Shown here in pieces: positions 1 through 7,917 of a stretch of DNA of 64,000 bases. Position 1 is the stretch's first letter, and every line of letters starts with the position of its first letter. The translations under genes were made by a program, and so were the position numbers. Location of the stretch: the NCBI RefSeq assembly GCF_000187245.1, contig NC_027866.1, positions 550,411-614,410 of the forward strand, given 5' to 3'. Below the pieces are notes generated by a model. It was given only the letters and a program-made list of their open reading frames with translations, was not told where the DNA came from and ran no database searches. This DNA is from Ogataea parapolymorpha DL-1. Lineage: Eukaryota > Ascomycota > Pichiomycetes > Pichiales > Pichiaceae.

Positions 1-960
1 CGACAACCGGATGTCGTAGAGCGAGTTCGGAAGATACATCACCAGGTCGGCTACCCGCTGCTTATGCACACTGGCCATCCGTCTCTTAGTCTTGACATCC
101 ACAGAGACACGGCCCGTCGACGGTTTCTCGTTGCGCTTTCTTTCGTGGGCAATCAGGTCCACGCAGTGCGAATTTTCCACCACAAACCGGTTGCCTCTGT
201 TATGGTTCTTTTCCTGTGCAAGCTTGGCAATGTACGCTTTGAGGTCGTGGAATTGCTGGGCCGGCACGCCAGAACGGAAAAAACACTCATTCTGGAAAAA
301 GTCCACGTTCAAAATCGTCTCGCAGTTCACGGGCAATCGTAGTCGCTTGTCCTTCACTTTGTCCCAAATATGGCCCATTTTCAGTTCCAGCTCAAGATAT
401 TTGTCCACCGGCCCCAGTGCAGCGTACTCGTGGCGCACGCCCTCCACGTTCGCCCATATCCACTCGGTGACGACCTTGTTGAAGTCGTTTCTCGGAATAG
501 ACCCCGTGATCGACGCGACGCTGAGCTTAGTGGCCACAGTCGTGAGCACAGGCTTGCGGACGCTCTTTCGCACCGTGGGCACATAATCCTTGGCCCAAAC
601 AGGCTTCTCTGCATACCGCCTTGGCTTTCTGGTCCCGCCAGTCGCCTTTGGCTCTTTGTTTTCTTTTAGCTCCTCCAGTGGTTTTACGTGGTCCTGAAAC
701 GACGAATTGCGGCTTCTCGTGGACGATGCATCGGCGTCGCTCGACGTTGCGGACGACATTCTGCGCGACCGAGTCATCGTTTTGTTGCCGTTCATGTCGA
801 CGTCCAGGTCGTTTGTCAGGTTTGTGATGCTGGTTCTTTGGCGAATGCCGCCGTCGTCGGAGTTCATCAGGTCATGGATAGACATTCGCTGCTGCGAATT
901 GGTGCGCGACATGTTCGGTGCCGACTTCTCGTCGTTGGAAATTAGGTTTTTCAAGTCCAT
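1..960 (-). CDS. CET1: mRNA 5'-triphosphatase (capping enzyme beta subunit), C-terminus cut by the window edge
   Basis: This enzyme removes the gamma phosphate from nascent pre-mRNA 5' ends, the first step of nuclear capping, and works with the guanylyltransferase Ceg1. The visible 320 residues start at an ATG at 960 and run off the left edge. Residues 119-129 (VWAKDYVPTVR) resemble the WAQKW-type peptide by which Cet1 binds Ceg1. Residues 188-196 (YLELELKMG) are motif A of the fungal metal-dependent triphosphatase tunnel, with the ExE glutamates that bind metal. Residues 300-320, with PNSLYDIRLS, match the strand after the RNA triphosphatase core. The first 110 residues are Ser/Arg rich and look disordered, as is usual for this family. 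The identification is from motifs and overall order; motif C lies outside the window. Confidence 0.9.
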   Translation of the reverse strand, partial: MDLKNLISNDEKSAPNMSRTNSQQRMSIHDLMNSDDGGIRQRTSITNLTNDLDVDMNGNKTMTRSRRMSSATSSDADASSTRSRNSSFQDHVKPLEELKENKEPKATGGTRKPRRYAEKPVWAKDYVPTVRKSVRKPVLTTVATKLSVASITGSIPRNDFNKVVTEWIWANVEGVRHEYAALGPVDKYLELELKMGHIWDKVKDKRLRLPVNCETILNVDFFQNECFFRSGVPAQQFHDLKAYIAKLAQEKNHNRGNRFVVENSHCVDLIAHERKRNEKPSTGRVSVDVKTKRRMASVHKQRVADLVMYLPNSLYDIRLS

Positions 961-1045
961 TGGTCACAAGTCGTCAAAATTGCACGATTATAATTTTTCT
1001 TTTTTGGACTGGCCCCAACCATTTTCGGCGCGTCGATCGACCGCC

Positions 1046-2434
1046 CTAGATATCATGAAGATGCTTCTCCATACGACACCCAATCGCCAGGTGCACATCG
1101 TGAACTTCGGCCACAACACCGAGCCCTGAGCTCTCCACCACCGTGCCCGTCTCGTCGAGAATGCTCACACCGTCACCGTGTGTCTCCTCTTTGAAACACA
1201 TTGCTATTTTCTGAAAATAATCGCTCGCAAAAACTTCTTTCATGCTCATTCGCGTGGCAGCCACCGGATCACACAGTCTCCAAAAAAGACGCGTCAACTG
1301 TCCGTGGGGCAACTCGTGTGCGAGCGGGCCTCTGTTGGGAACTTTGCGCGCGTCGTTGTGCACAAATGACGGGTTGAGATCCTTGTACCAGCGCGACTCG
1401 TGCTCATAATCGGCGTAGTCTTTGTCAAGACGCTGGGCCTCTTTGAACGGGACTCGGCCCTTCACAATCGAGAACAACATCATCCCCAACGACCAGCAAT
1501 CGGCCTTGAACGGGTCGTAGTGGCCCTTCGCATTGCGCAGCATCGTGACCTCCGGACTCTGGAACGGAGGCGTGCCCAGTATCTTATCGCACATCCGTAC
1601 ACCAGATTCGAACCTGCCCGGACTAACATGGCCGTAGTCGCCACAGCCAAAGTCTGTGATCTTGAGCACGCCGTGTTCCAAGAGGATGTTGCCCGGCTTC
1701 AGGTCCAGATGCACGATGTCGTGCAAATGCAAATGGTAGAGCCCAAACACGAGCTGTTTGAAGTAGCACAGTTTTTCGCCAAGACTTATGGCCTGCCAGT
1801 GCGGCTGGCGCAAAACATTGTACAGATCGTGCGGATAGTACTCCATAACCATCCCCCAATTTCGGGACAGAATCGTGGGCAATCGAACAAGTTCGTACAC
1901 CGTGATTACGTGAACATGTGCTAAGCTTTTGGTGATGATGTACTCGTGAGCAACCCTGCGGTAGTACGAGCCGGGGGCCTCGTCTTTGAACACGTTAAAG
2001 ACTTTGAGAGCCACTACTTTCTTGTCGGTCCTTCGCTGCACCTTGCGAATGGTCGAGGAGCCTCCTGACCCGAGGAAACTGCCTGAATCGGCGATCTCAT
2101 ACATCTGGTCCAGGTCTTCTATTTCGTTCTGGAAAGGTTGCGGAACGTGGTCTTTCGGCGAGTCTATTGGATACGGTAGCGTGATGGGGCTGTCGGAAGT
2201 GCCGTCGGCAGCCGGGGAGGCGAGCTGCACCGAGTAGGAGTGACGATTGTTGATCCCGTACGGATTGTAGATGGGGAACTTGGAGATTATCTGAGACGCA
2301 TTCGGTGGGTGTTGACGGCTGGCCTGGAGCGAATCCAGCGCCGAAAACGAGCGGCTGTGCCTGCTGCTTGCCTGGAGCGAGTGTTTGATTTTCGAGAACA
2401 GGTTCTTGTTCTGCTTTGTGTCCTGGACCGTCAT
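1046..2434 (-). CDS. Ser/Thr protein kinase of the HAL5/NPR1-like yeast subfamily
   Basis: A 462-residue protein with a disordered, Ser-rich N-terminus (about 1-110) and one kinase domain (about 117-440). Visible elements are the glycine loop GSGGSS (122-127), the lysine of VALK (144), Glu164, the catalytic loop HLDLKPGN (242-249), DFG (261-263), SPE in place of APE (293-295) and DCWSLG in subdomain IX. The hinge MEYYPHDLYN and the EYIITKSLAH helix resemble the fungal HAL4/HAL5/NPR1 kinases, which control ion and nutrient transporters at the plasma membrane. The catalytic HRD arginine is Leu, which is unusual for that group, although HLD loops occur in active Wee1-type kinases. In-frame sequence extends to 2443 only with a TTG codon, so the ATG at 2434 is used. 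The subfamily is inferred; the kinase call is secure. Confidence 0.8.
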   Translation of the reverse strand: MTVQDTKQNKNLFSKIKHSLQASSRHSRSFSALDSLQASRQHPPNASQIISKFPIYNPYGINNRHSYSVQLASPAADGTSDSPITLPYPIDSPKDHVPQPFQNEIEDLDQMYEIADSGSFLGSGGSSTIRKVQRRTDKKVVALKVFNVFKDEAPGSYYRRVAHEYIITKSLAHVHVITVYELVRLPTILSRNWGMVMEYYPHDLYNVLRQPHWQAISLGEKLCYFKQLVFGLYHLHLHDIVHLDLKPGNILLEHGVLKITDFGCGDYGHVSPGRFESGVRMCDKILGTPPFQSPEVTMLRNAKGHYDPFKADCWSLGMMLFSIVKGRVPFKEAQRLDKDYADYEHESRWYKDLNPSFVHNDARKVPNRGPLAHELPHGQLTRLFWRLCDPVAATRMSMKEVFASDYFQKIAMCFKEETHGDGVSILDETGTVVESSGLGVVAEVHDVHLAIGCRMEKHLHDI

Positions 2435-2538
2435 TGATTGCAAGGTTAAAAAGATTCTGTCAGTGGTATGACGTATGGGAGTGGTGCCCCATAAGGTGCG
2501 AGCACTTGGGGACTGGTGGCCACCTTTTGTAATTATTA

Positions 2539-2610
2539 AGCACCGTGGCGCAGTGGAAGCGCGCAGGGCTCATAACCCTGATGTCGTTGGATCGAAACCA
2601 ACCGGTGCTA
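2539..2610 (+). tRNA. Initiator tRNA-Met (CAT anticodon)
   Basis: This 72-nt gene folds as a cloverleaf with acceptor stem AGCACCG/CGGTGCT plus discriminator A, and CAT in the anticodon loop. Initiator features are an A1:T72 acceptor pair, a GGG/CCC anticodon stem beside the loop (GGGCTCATAACCC), and ATCG in place of TTCG in the T-loop (GGATCGAAACC). There is no intron and no encoded CCA. A six-T run at 2614-2619 forms the Pol III terminator. The gene ends exactly one base before the SEN54 stop codon on the other strand. Confidence 0.95.
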
Positions 2611-3573
2611 TTATTTTTTACCTATAAGTAGACGACGAGCCAGCGACCAGAGCGTGCGGTTGTACCCCCAGGAGTCCTTCCATGCGATTCCCAGCCGGTT
2701 AAAGTCCATCTGCGCGAGGTTATAGAAATTCACGATGCCGTTGTCAACAACTGCCACCAGCAAAGACGGCGACTCGTGCAGATGCTGTTTGAGAGTCTCA
2801 ATTTCTGGCATTTGATCCGTTGCAGACACAATGACGACCTGGAAATGCGGGACGGGCGGCTTGCTTTTTTTGAAGCCCTTGAATGGCTTCCAGACGTCAT
2901 AGACTGGCTGCCAATTGGGGTTTGGGCTCGGGTGGAATTTTTTGGGAGCTATGAGCGAGTGTAGGTAGTTGAAAATTGAGCGAAAAGGGAGGAATTTGAG
3001 GCCAAAAAACGATACCACAAAGTTCAAGAACATCGAGCCGTAGCGGAATCTAGTTGGGTTATGGCATTCCGCAGCGTGTTGCGTTGCTCGCAGGACTATG
3101 TATCCGTTTCTCTTAAGCAGCGAGTATACAAGTAGCTGATCGTACTGTTCCGAATTGGTAATAAGGCTGCCGTAGACTTCTTGCAATGATAAAATACGTT
3201 CAGAGTCCTCCTTCTTTGCCACGCAGGTTCCTCTCTCCACCAGATACAGTGCCTCCTCGAAGTTGAGATGACATCTTCCAGACCGGTCTATTCTCCCCAT
3301 CGTCTCCAAATACTTGCCTCTGGGTTGATCAATATATGCTCCTATTCCCAATCTAATGGTGGAGGAAATGAGCTTCTCTGGCTGGGAGAGGAACCCTCGC
3401 GGTTGGCACAAAGCATGGTACATGATGCTCCGCTGTTTCTCGAGGGCGTCGACGTCGTACTGTGAAAGTAGGCTACCATCGTAGACCGGCTCAAAGCTCT
3501 TGTCACCGCGCTTCACGGCGAGCTCTGCGAACAAACTCCAGTCCTGCACTTCTTCTTGGTCCAAATATGACAT
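2611..3573 (-). CDS. SEN54: tRNA-splicing endonuclease subunit Sen54
   Basis: This is a structural subunit of the heterotetrameric Sen2-Sen15-Sen34-Sen54 endonuclease that excises introns from pre-tRNAs; Sen54 pairs with the catalytic subunit Sen2. The 320-residue product carries the family's N-terminal signature RGKYLETMGRIDRSGRCHLN followed by EEALYLVERGT (about residues 85-115). The C-terminal part ends in LVAVVDNGIVNFYNL and a basic tail RRLLIGKK. It lacks a catalytic Tyr/His/Lys triad, as expected for Sen54. The ATG at 3573 is 74 bp from the divergent SGF11 start. The gene is convergent with, and directly abuts, the initiator tRNA gene, so its 3' UTR must run antisense through that tRNA. 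Confidence 0.92.
   Translation of the reverse strand: MSYLDQEEVQDWSLFAELAVKRGDKSFEPVYDGSLLSQYDVDALEKQRSIMYHALCQPRGFLSQPEKLISSTIRLGIGAYIDQPRGKYLETMGRIDRSGRCHLNFEEALYLVERGTCVAKKEDSERILSLQEVYGSLITNSEQYDQLLVYSLLKRNGYIVLRATQHAAECHNPTRFRYGSMFLNFVVSFFGLKFLPFRSIFNYLHSLIAPKKFHPSPNPNWQPVYDVWKPFKGFKKSKPPVPHFQVVIVSATDQMPEIETLKQHLHESPSLLVAVVDNGIVNFYNLAQMDFNRLGIAWKDSWGYNRTLWSLARRLLIGKK
2614..2619 (+). terminator. Pol III T-run terminator of the initiator tRNA
   Basis: Six consecutive T residues begin four bases after the tRNA. On the opposite strand the same bases are the two lysine codons before the SEN54 stop, so the terminator lies inside a coding region. Confidence 0.8.
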
Positions 3574-3647
3574 GGATTAATTTTATAATTATTTTCGAGG
3601 CATCCTTGCACCCATTGAAGATAATTTTTCTCAAATTAGATCAAACC

Positions 3648-4079
3648 ATGACGGTGACCTATTCGTCGGTATCTATTTCGATTCTGGAGGACATGCTGCT
3701 GGAGATTGCGAGCGAGATCATCAGCAGGTCGATTCTGGATGAGAAGCTGCTACGACAGGAGTACGGAATGGCCCAGCCGGGCCTGGTAGACGAGGGGGAC
3801 ACCGCTGCAGGGCTGGTAAAGAAAGTGCGACAAAATATTGGCAACTCGGCCAGTGGGTCGAGCCAATCATCAGCAGCGGCGACACCGCAGTCCGGAGAAA
3901 ACGGATCTATCCCAGATATCGGCAGAATAGGCTTTCTACAGAACGGCAGAGAGATATTCCCTAGAAGCACCAACAGCTCAGATGCCTACTTCCAGTGTCT
4001 CAACTGCGAGAGAAAGATTGCCGGTGGGCGTTTTGCTGCCCACATCGACAAATGTCTGGGAGGAAGGGTGCGGAAGTGA
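3648..4079 (+). CDS. SGF11: SAGA deubiquitinase-module subunit Sgf11
   Basis: Sgf11 anchors the deubiquitinase module (Ubp8, Sus1, Sgf73) of the SAGA coactivator, which removes ubiquitin from histone H2B. The 143-residue protein has the expected two parts: an N-terminal amphipathic helix (SISILEDMLLEIASEIISRS, about residues 8-27) that binds Sus1/Ubp8, and a C-terminal zinc finger CLNCERKIAGGRFAAHIDKC with CxxC...H...C ligands, followed by a basic tail GGRVRK. Between them lies a Ser/Gly/Gln-rich linker. The frame is open upstream, but the ATG at 3648 gives the family's usual length and clears the SEN54 promoter. Length, order and zinc ligands all agree with Sgf11. Confidence 0.9.
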   Translation: MTVTYSSVSISILEDMLLEIASEIISRSILDEKLLRQEYGMAQPGLVDEGDTAAGLVKKVRQNIGNSASGSSQSSAAATPQSGENGSIPDIGRIGFLQNGREIFPRSTNSSDAYFQCLNCERKIAGGRFAAHIDKCLGGRVRK

Positions 4080-4872
4080 AAAAGAAAGAGGATGCTACAA
4101 TAGTGAAACAATCGTTTCAACGGTATTATCGTATGGCTCAATAGGGAAGGAAGCAGATGGAGCAGATTACGTACAGACTGCCTTGTTTGGGCCATCAGAG
4201 GATTCGTCATTGCACAGACGACAGGCTGAACGGTGCTCAACAATAGTATCTTGCGCAAATTATGTGCATGAGGGCAATAAAACTTACTCGATACAATAAA
4301 ACTTCAACTCGCATCTGGCTGGCCCGTGCAAAATCAGTGCATGAACCAGATAGAGGCTGCATGTTCTGGGGACCCACGAAAAATTTTAGTCTCGTTTTCG
4401 GCAACCAGGATGATTTGGGCTGCTCGGACAATAGAAAAAGGAAAGAGCAGATGGTCAGTACCAGGAATCTAGACTAGCGACAGTTGGGAGCGGGACCAGA
4501 CAATCAGCGACAGAATCGCACACTTCTGAGAGATGGCTGAGCAGCCGCTCCAATTTGGGGCATCTTGGCTGCATCTTTTGCTAGACACGGTGCACGGGTG
4601 TGAGGCTGAGCACGCTGAAACGCGGTACAGTTTCAACGTGTTTGGAAGTTTCCAAATCCAGCCTCCTCCAAACTGAAAAAAAACCCATTCTCATGCAGAA
4701 ATCTCGAGCCGCGCACGACCCGTGCTTGGCCATCCCTTCTAAGAAACAAGTCTGAAGCTTGGACGAATGCTTTGCACTTGTTAAAATAAACTGCGCTTTC
4801 CGTGAGAATCGACTAAAAAGTGTTTTCACTGTGAACCTTGTCTGGTATTCATTCCTTTAATATCTCCAGACC
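4080..4872. other. Intergenic region, 793 bp, upstream of the TOS1-like gene
   Basis: No convincing ORF is present; the longest minus-strand frame (4581-4829) begins only at GTG and shows no recognisable sequence. No tRNA-like fold was seen. The stretch carries a CACGAAAA element (4375-4382) and a near-repeat of CAATAAAACTT around 4273-4305. It most likely holds the long promoter of the cell-wall gene at 4873 and the SGF11 3' region. Confidence 0.5.
4375..4382 (+). promoter_or_regulatory. SCB-like element (CACGAAAA)
   Basis: This matches the Swi4/Swi6 (SBF) consensus CRCGAAA and lies about 490 bp before the TOS1-like ATG. Budding-yeast TOS1 is named as a target of SBF, which makes the match suggestive; a single 7-8 bp match can occur by chance. 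Confidence 0.35.
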
Positions 4873-6249
4873 ATGTTATTCAACAAAGCTACGCTCCTTA
4901 CCGTGTTTTCAGCCATCTGGGCCACTGCCCATGCCGGATGCTCGTACGAGGACGGCAACTACTACTGTTCCCAGACAAATGCCATCGTCTACGAAGGCAT
5001 CGGTTACTCTGGCTCCTATTCTGATGTCACCGACATCGACGAGTCCTCGTGCCAGTGTTCTTCGCAGACCAAGTCGTTCTCTGGCACGCTGTCTCCTTTG
5101 GACGAGGAACTTTCTGTGCACTTCAGAGGTCCTTTGAAGTTGCTGCAATTTGGTGTCTACTATCCATCTTCCTCTTCTTCGAAGATGAAGAGAGACGAGG
5201 AGGACGAGGAGGACGAGGAATGCCAAACCACTGTCCATGCTCATCATCACCACAGAAGAGCTATTGACTACGTTTCTGTCACCGCGACCGTGTACGTCGA
5301 CCAGAACGGCAACACGATCAGCGGTACCACCAGTGCATCCACTGCAGAGATGAAGGTCATCACCAGTGAGAGTGCTGCTTCTTCGACTGCCGAAGCAGTT
5401 CCTACTTCTTACGGAAACGATGAGACCACTTCCAAGACTACCTCGAAGAGTAGCTCTTCCAGCTCGTCGTCTTCCTCTTCGGCCGCTTCCACCTCCAGCT
5501 CGTCGTCTTCTTCTTCTGGATCCGGATGGAGCAGATCTTCCTACTTCACTCCAGGCTCCAAAAGCAATGTCACTTTCCTCAATCACAAGGGTGGTTCTGG
5601 ATCCGGCACTTTCTCCTACTGTTTCGGTAACTCGATCTCCTACTGCGGTTCCGACGGTAAGTCCGCCTCTTCTTCCAGCGTCGCTCTTGACGAGGTCACC
5701 ATCGACTCGAACGTCGAGTTCCTTATCATGTCTGGCGTGGACTGTGACGACTCTTCTGCTGGAGACTGTGGCTACTACAGATCGGGCATCCCAGCCTACC
5801 ACGGTTTCGCCGGTGCTACCAAGATGTTTGTGTTCGAGTTCCAAATGCCTACTGCCACCGACTCTGCCACCACCAACTACGACATGCCAGCTATCTGGCT
5901 GCTCAACGCCAAGATTCCAAGAACTCTTCAATACGGCAGTGCAGACTGCTCTTGTTGGTCTACTGGTTGTGGAGAGCTAGATCTGTTTGAGATTCTTTCT
6001 TCTGGATCCAGCAAGCTGATCTCCCACCTCCACGACGGCCAGGGCGACAACGGCTCTTCCTCTGGCGGAGGAGGAACGCAGGACTACTTCAAGAGACCTA
6101 CTGACTCCTCCATGAAGGCTGCTGCCATTTTCTACGACGGAGAGGTCCACATTGTTGTGCTTGACGACGACGTCGACTTCAGCGACTCTCTCGACACCGA
6201 CACTGTGTCTGGGTGGCTGAACAAGTCTGGCTCTACTGCCAGCATTTGA
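4873..6249 (+). CDS. TOS1: Secreted cell-wall protein of the Tos1/YJL171C family
   Basis: A 458-residue secretory protein. Residues 1-21 are a typical signal peptide ending in TAHA. The N-terminal cysteine-rich domain (GCSYEDGNYYCSQTNAIVYE, then SSCQCSS) matches the Tos1 N-terminal module (DUF2403). It is followed by KR before an acidic run (DEEDEEDEE) and an HHHHRR stretch, both possible Kex2 processing sites, and then a Ser/Thr-rich linker with long serine runs. The C-terminal half (about 220-440) resembles the glucanase-like DUF2401 domain, with PAIWLLNAKIPR and a cysteine cluster in DCSCWSTGCGELDLFE. No GPI-attachment tail is visible, so soluble or covalent wall association is expected. 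The family is linked to beta-1,3-glucan binding; catalytic activity is not established. Confidence 0.85.
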   Translation: MLFNKATLLTVFSAIWATAHAGCSYEDGNYYCSQTNAIVYEGIGYSGSYSDVTDIDESSCQCSSQTKSFSGTLSPLDEELSVHFRGPLKLLQFGVYYPSSSSSKMKRDEEDEEDEECQTTVHAHHHHRRAIDYVSVTATVYVDQNGNTISGTTSASTAEMKVITSESAASSTAEAVPTSYGNDETTSKTTSKSSSSSSSSSSSAASTSSSSSSSSGSGWSRSSYFTPGSKSNVTFLNHKGGSGSGTFSYCFGNSISYCGSDGKSASSSSVALDEVTIDSNVEFLIMSGVDCDDSSAGDCGYYRSGIPAYHGFAGATKMFVFEFQMPTATDSATTNYDMPAIWLLNAKIPRTLQYGSADCSCWSTGCGELDLFEILSSGSSKLISHLHDGQGDNGSSSGGGGTQDYFKRPTDSSMKAAAIFYDGEVHIVVLDDDVDFSDSLDTDTVSGWLNKSGSTASI

Positions 6250-6367
6250 TAACCAATTATACAATAACGCTTGATTTTCGCAGCTACCGTAGATTTGTAG
6301 TAATTTTCCTGTTTTTTTTTAATGGGCACATTTTAGGGATTAGTTTTTAGGTTATCTTTTATCAGCC

Positions 6368-7582
6368 ATGGCCAGTTTTCTGCAAGATTCGTCGCTGTTT
6401 CGGTCGAAACTGGCCACATTCAAGTTGGATAAGTCGGAAAAAGAGATTGGTGATGTCTCGGAGACAACACTGTGCAACGACTCAGGGATTGTAGAAGAGG
6501 GAGAAAGGAATGTTTTTGTTGACCATGCTCCCCAAAAAACAAGATTTGCTCCAGAAATGCCCTCTAAGCCACACAAAAGAAGGAAGCACGCCGAAACACA
6601 GGCTTCCATCGATTACCTACTCTCCACGATATCTCATCTGAACACCACAACAGAGAAAAACGGCTCAGAGCTCAGACAGACTGAGGCCAAATTAGCGGAG
6701 GCAAACGGAAGACTGGCAGTGTATAAGCGGCTGGCTACTTCGTTTAAGGAGAGGCTCAAGTTGCTGGAGTCAGACTTGTGTGTTTCGCGGAAAGAGCTGC
6801 TACAGGGAAAAAAGAAATGCACGGATTTGAGCAGGACTACGTTCGAGGTGCTAAAGGAGTCCAGAGAGCTCAAGAGGACTGCTCAGGACACCAAGGAACA
6901 ATTACAGTTGCACATGAAAAGGTTTGAATGGCTCAAGGCCAGACATATCGACACACAAGGTAGGGCCACAAAACAGGAGATAGAGATGACGTCTTTGCGA
7001 ATGAGGCTTGACGACGCTCTTTCGAGACTGGAGGAAGAGCGGGCCAGAAACGCGGAACTTATGAAGATGATTGGAAATAAGGAAAATACGGTCGTCTCGA
7101 CAGACAAGCTAGAAAAAGATGTTCACCAAATATATACAATTGGAGCCAAATTCGAGCAAGGTTTGGTAGCCGTGTCACGAAAAATGTCTGAGCAGATGCG
7201 TCGGTTGGCAGAGAGATCTGAAAAGATCCCTGGAAAACTCGAGGATATTGAGAAGACGCTAAATTCTGTCCACGAAGCGCAGCAGCTTTCTGGAGACCAG
7301 GCTCTGCTCGACTTTAAGCAGGCCAAGCGAGAGGTGGAGTATCAGTCACTGATGCAGGAGTATAACCGCTTGAATGCAGAGCATGCAGATTTTGAGAAGC
7401 GACACAACGACAAGTTACAGGAGATCGAGACCTTGAAGCAGACCGTGGCGTCCCAAGCCGAGAAGCTGGCATCTCTAGGGATGGAAATAACCACTTCGGA
7501 TGCAAAGGAGGAGTTGGAAAAACCAAAGGCTCCCCGCAAAAGAAAGCGCGGCAGACCAAAGGCGTCACATCTCCTCAACTAA
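6368..7582 (+). CDS. Coiled-coil protein with C-terminal AT-hook, unrecognised family
   Basis: A 404-residue protein. Residues 1-80 are polar with a KPHKRRKH basic patch (possible nuclear signal). From about 85 to 370 the sequence is almost continuous heptad-like coiled coil rich in Lys, Glu, Leu and Gln. The end is strongly basic and contains KRKRGRPKA, a canonical AT-hook core (RGRP) that would bind the minor groove of AT-rich DNA. The arrangement suggests a nuclear, chromosome-associated structural protein; a kinetochore, cohesin-related or meiotic-axis role is possible, but no family was recognised. Its last 18 bp overlap the convergent gene at 7565-7903. Confidence 0.75.
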   Translation: MASFLQDSSLFRSKLATFKLDKSEKEIGDVSETTLCNDSGIVEEGERNVFVDHAPQKTRFAPEMPSKPHKRRKHAETQASIDYLLSTISHLNTTTEKNGSELRQTEAKLAEANGRLAVYKRLATSFKERLKLLESDLCVSRKELLQGKKKCTDLSRTTFEVLKESRELKRTAQDTKEQLQLHMKRFEWLKARHIDTQGRATKQEIEMTSLRMRLDDALSRLEEERARNAELMKMIGNKENTVVSTDKLEKDVHQIYTIGAKFEQGLVAVSRKMSEQMRRLAERSEKIPGKLEDIEKTLNSVHEAQQLSGDQALLDFKQAKREVEYQSLMQEYNRLNAEHADFEKRHNDKLQEIETLKQTVASQAEKLASLGMEITTSDAKEELEKPKAPRKRKRGRPKASHLLN

Positions 7583-7903
7583 TTCCTCTTTGATTTCCTC
7601 TGGGTTGAATCTGTGCATGAACTTGACAGTCTTGTAGCCCTGGCGGTGGATGTGCAAAACAGGAATGTCATATCTATAACAGTCGAACCATTGCTCGTTT
7701 CCCTTGGCGGTGATGTCTATATCATTCAGTTGAATGCGTGAAGATATCGGAGCAACTTCCTTGCTATCCAGAGCCAACTTGAGGGCGCTTTTGGCCTCAT
7801 CGCAAAGTCCACAGTTGCTTTTCCCAAAAAATGTCAGATTTATCGTGCTTACCGATCTTACGAGTCCCGGTCGATTGAAAGCTACAATGTTGCGAAGAAT
7901 CAT
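7565..7903 (-). CDS. Glutaredoxin-like thiol protein (YDR286C type), probably mitochondrial
   Basis: A 112-residue protein with a short Arg/Ser-containing N-terminal presequence and a thioredoxin-like fold. Strand one, NLTFFGKSNCGLCDEAKSAL, holds the CxxC pair (CGLC). The cis-proline region is YRYDIPVLHI, and the chain ends in an acidic helix. This is the pattern of the small glutaredoxin-like DUF836 family, represented in Saccharomyces by uncharacterised YDR286C. The substrate is unknown. It is convergent with the coiled-coil gene and overlaps its last 18 bp. Its start is 15 bp from the stop of BBC1 on the same strand. Confidence 0.8.
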   Translation of the reverse strand: MILRNIVAFNRPGLVRSVSTINLTFFGKSNCGLCDEAKSALKLALDSKEVAPISSRIQLNDIDITAKGNEQWFDCYRYDIPVLHIHRQGYKTVKFMHRFNPEEIKEELVEEM

Positions 7904-7917
7904 AATTATTTTTTATT

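Noticed and set aside
1605..1620. tRNA B-box-like GATTCGAACC sequence
   Set aside because: It is inside the kinase coding region, with no A box or cloverleaf around it.
1400..1924. Plus-strand open frame of 174 codons opposite the kinase gene
   Set aside because: It is antisense to the kinase catalytic domain and starts from a non-ATG codon.
4581..4829. Minus-strand 82-codon frame in the TOS1 upstream region
   Set aside because: The start is GTG, there is no recognisable sequence, and it lies in a promoter region.
4909..5931. Minus-strand open frame of 340 codons opposite the TOS1-like gene
   Set aside because: The translation is repetitive Arg/Gly/Val derived from serine codons on the sense strand.
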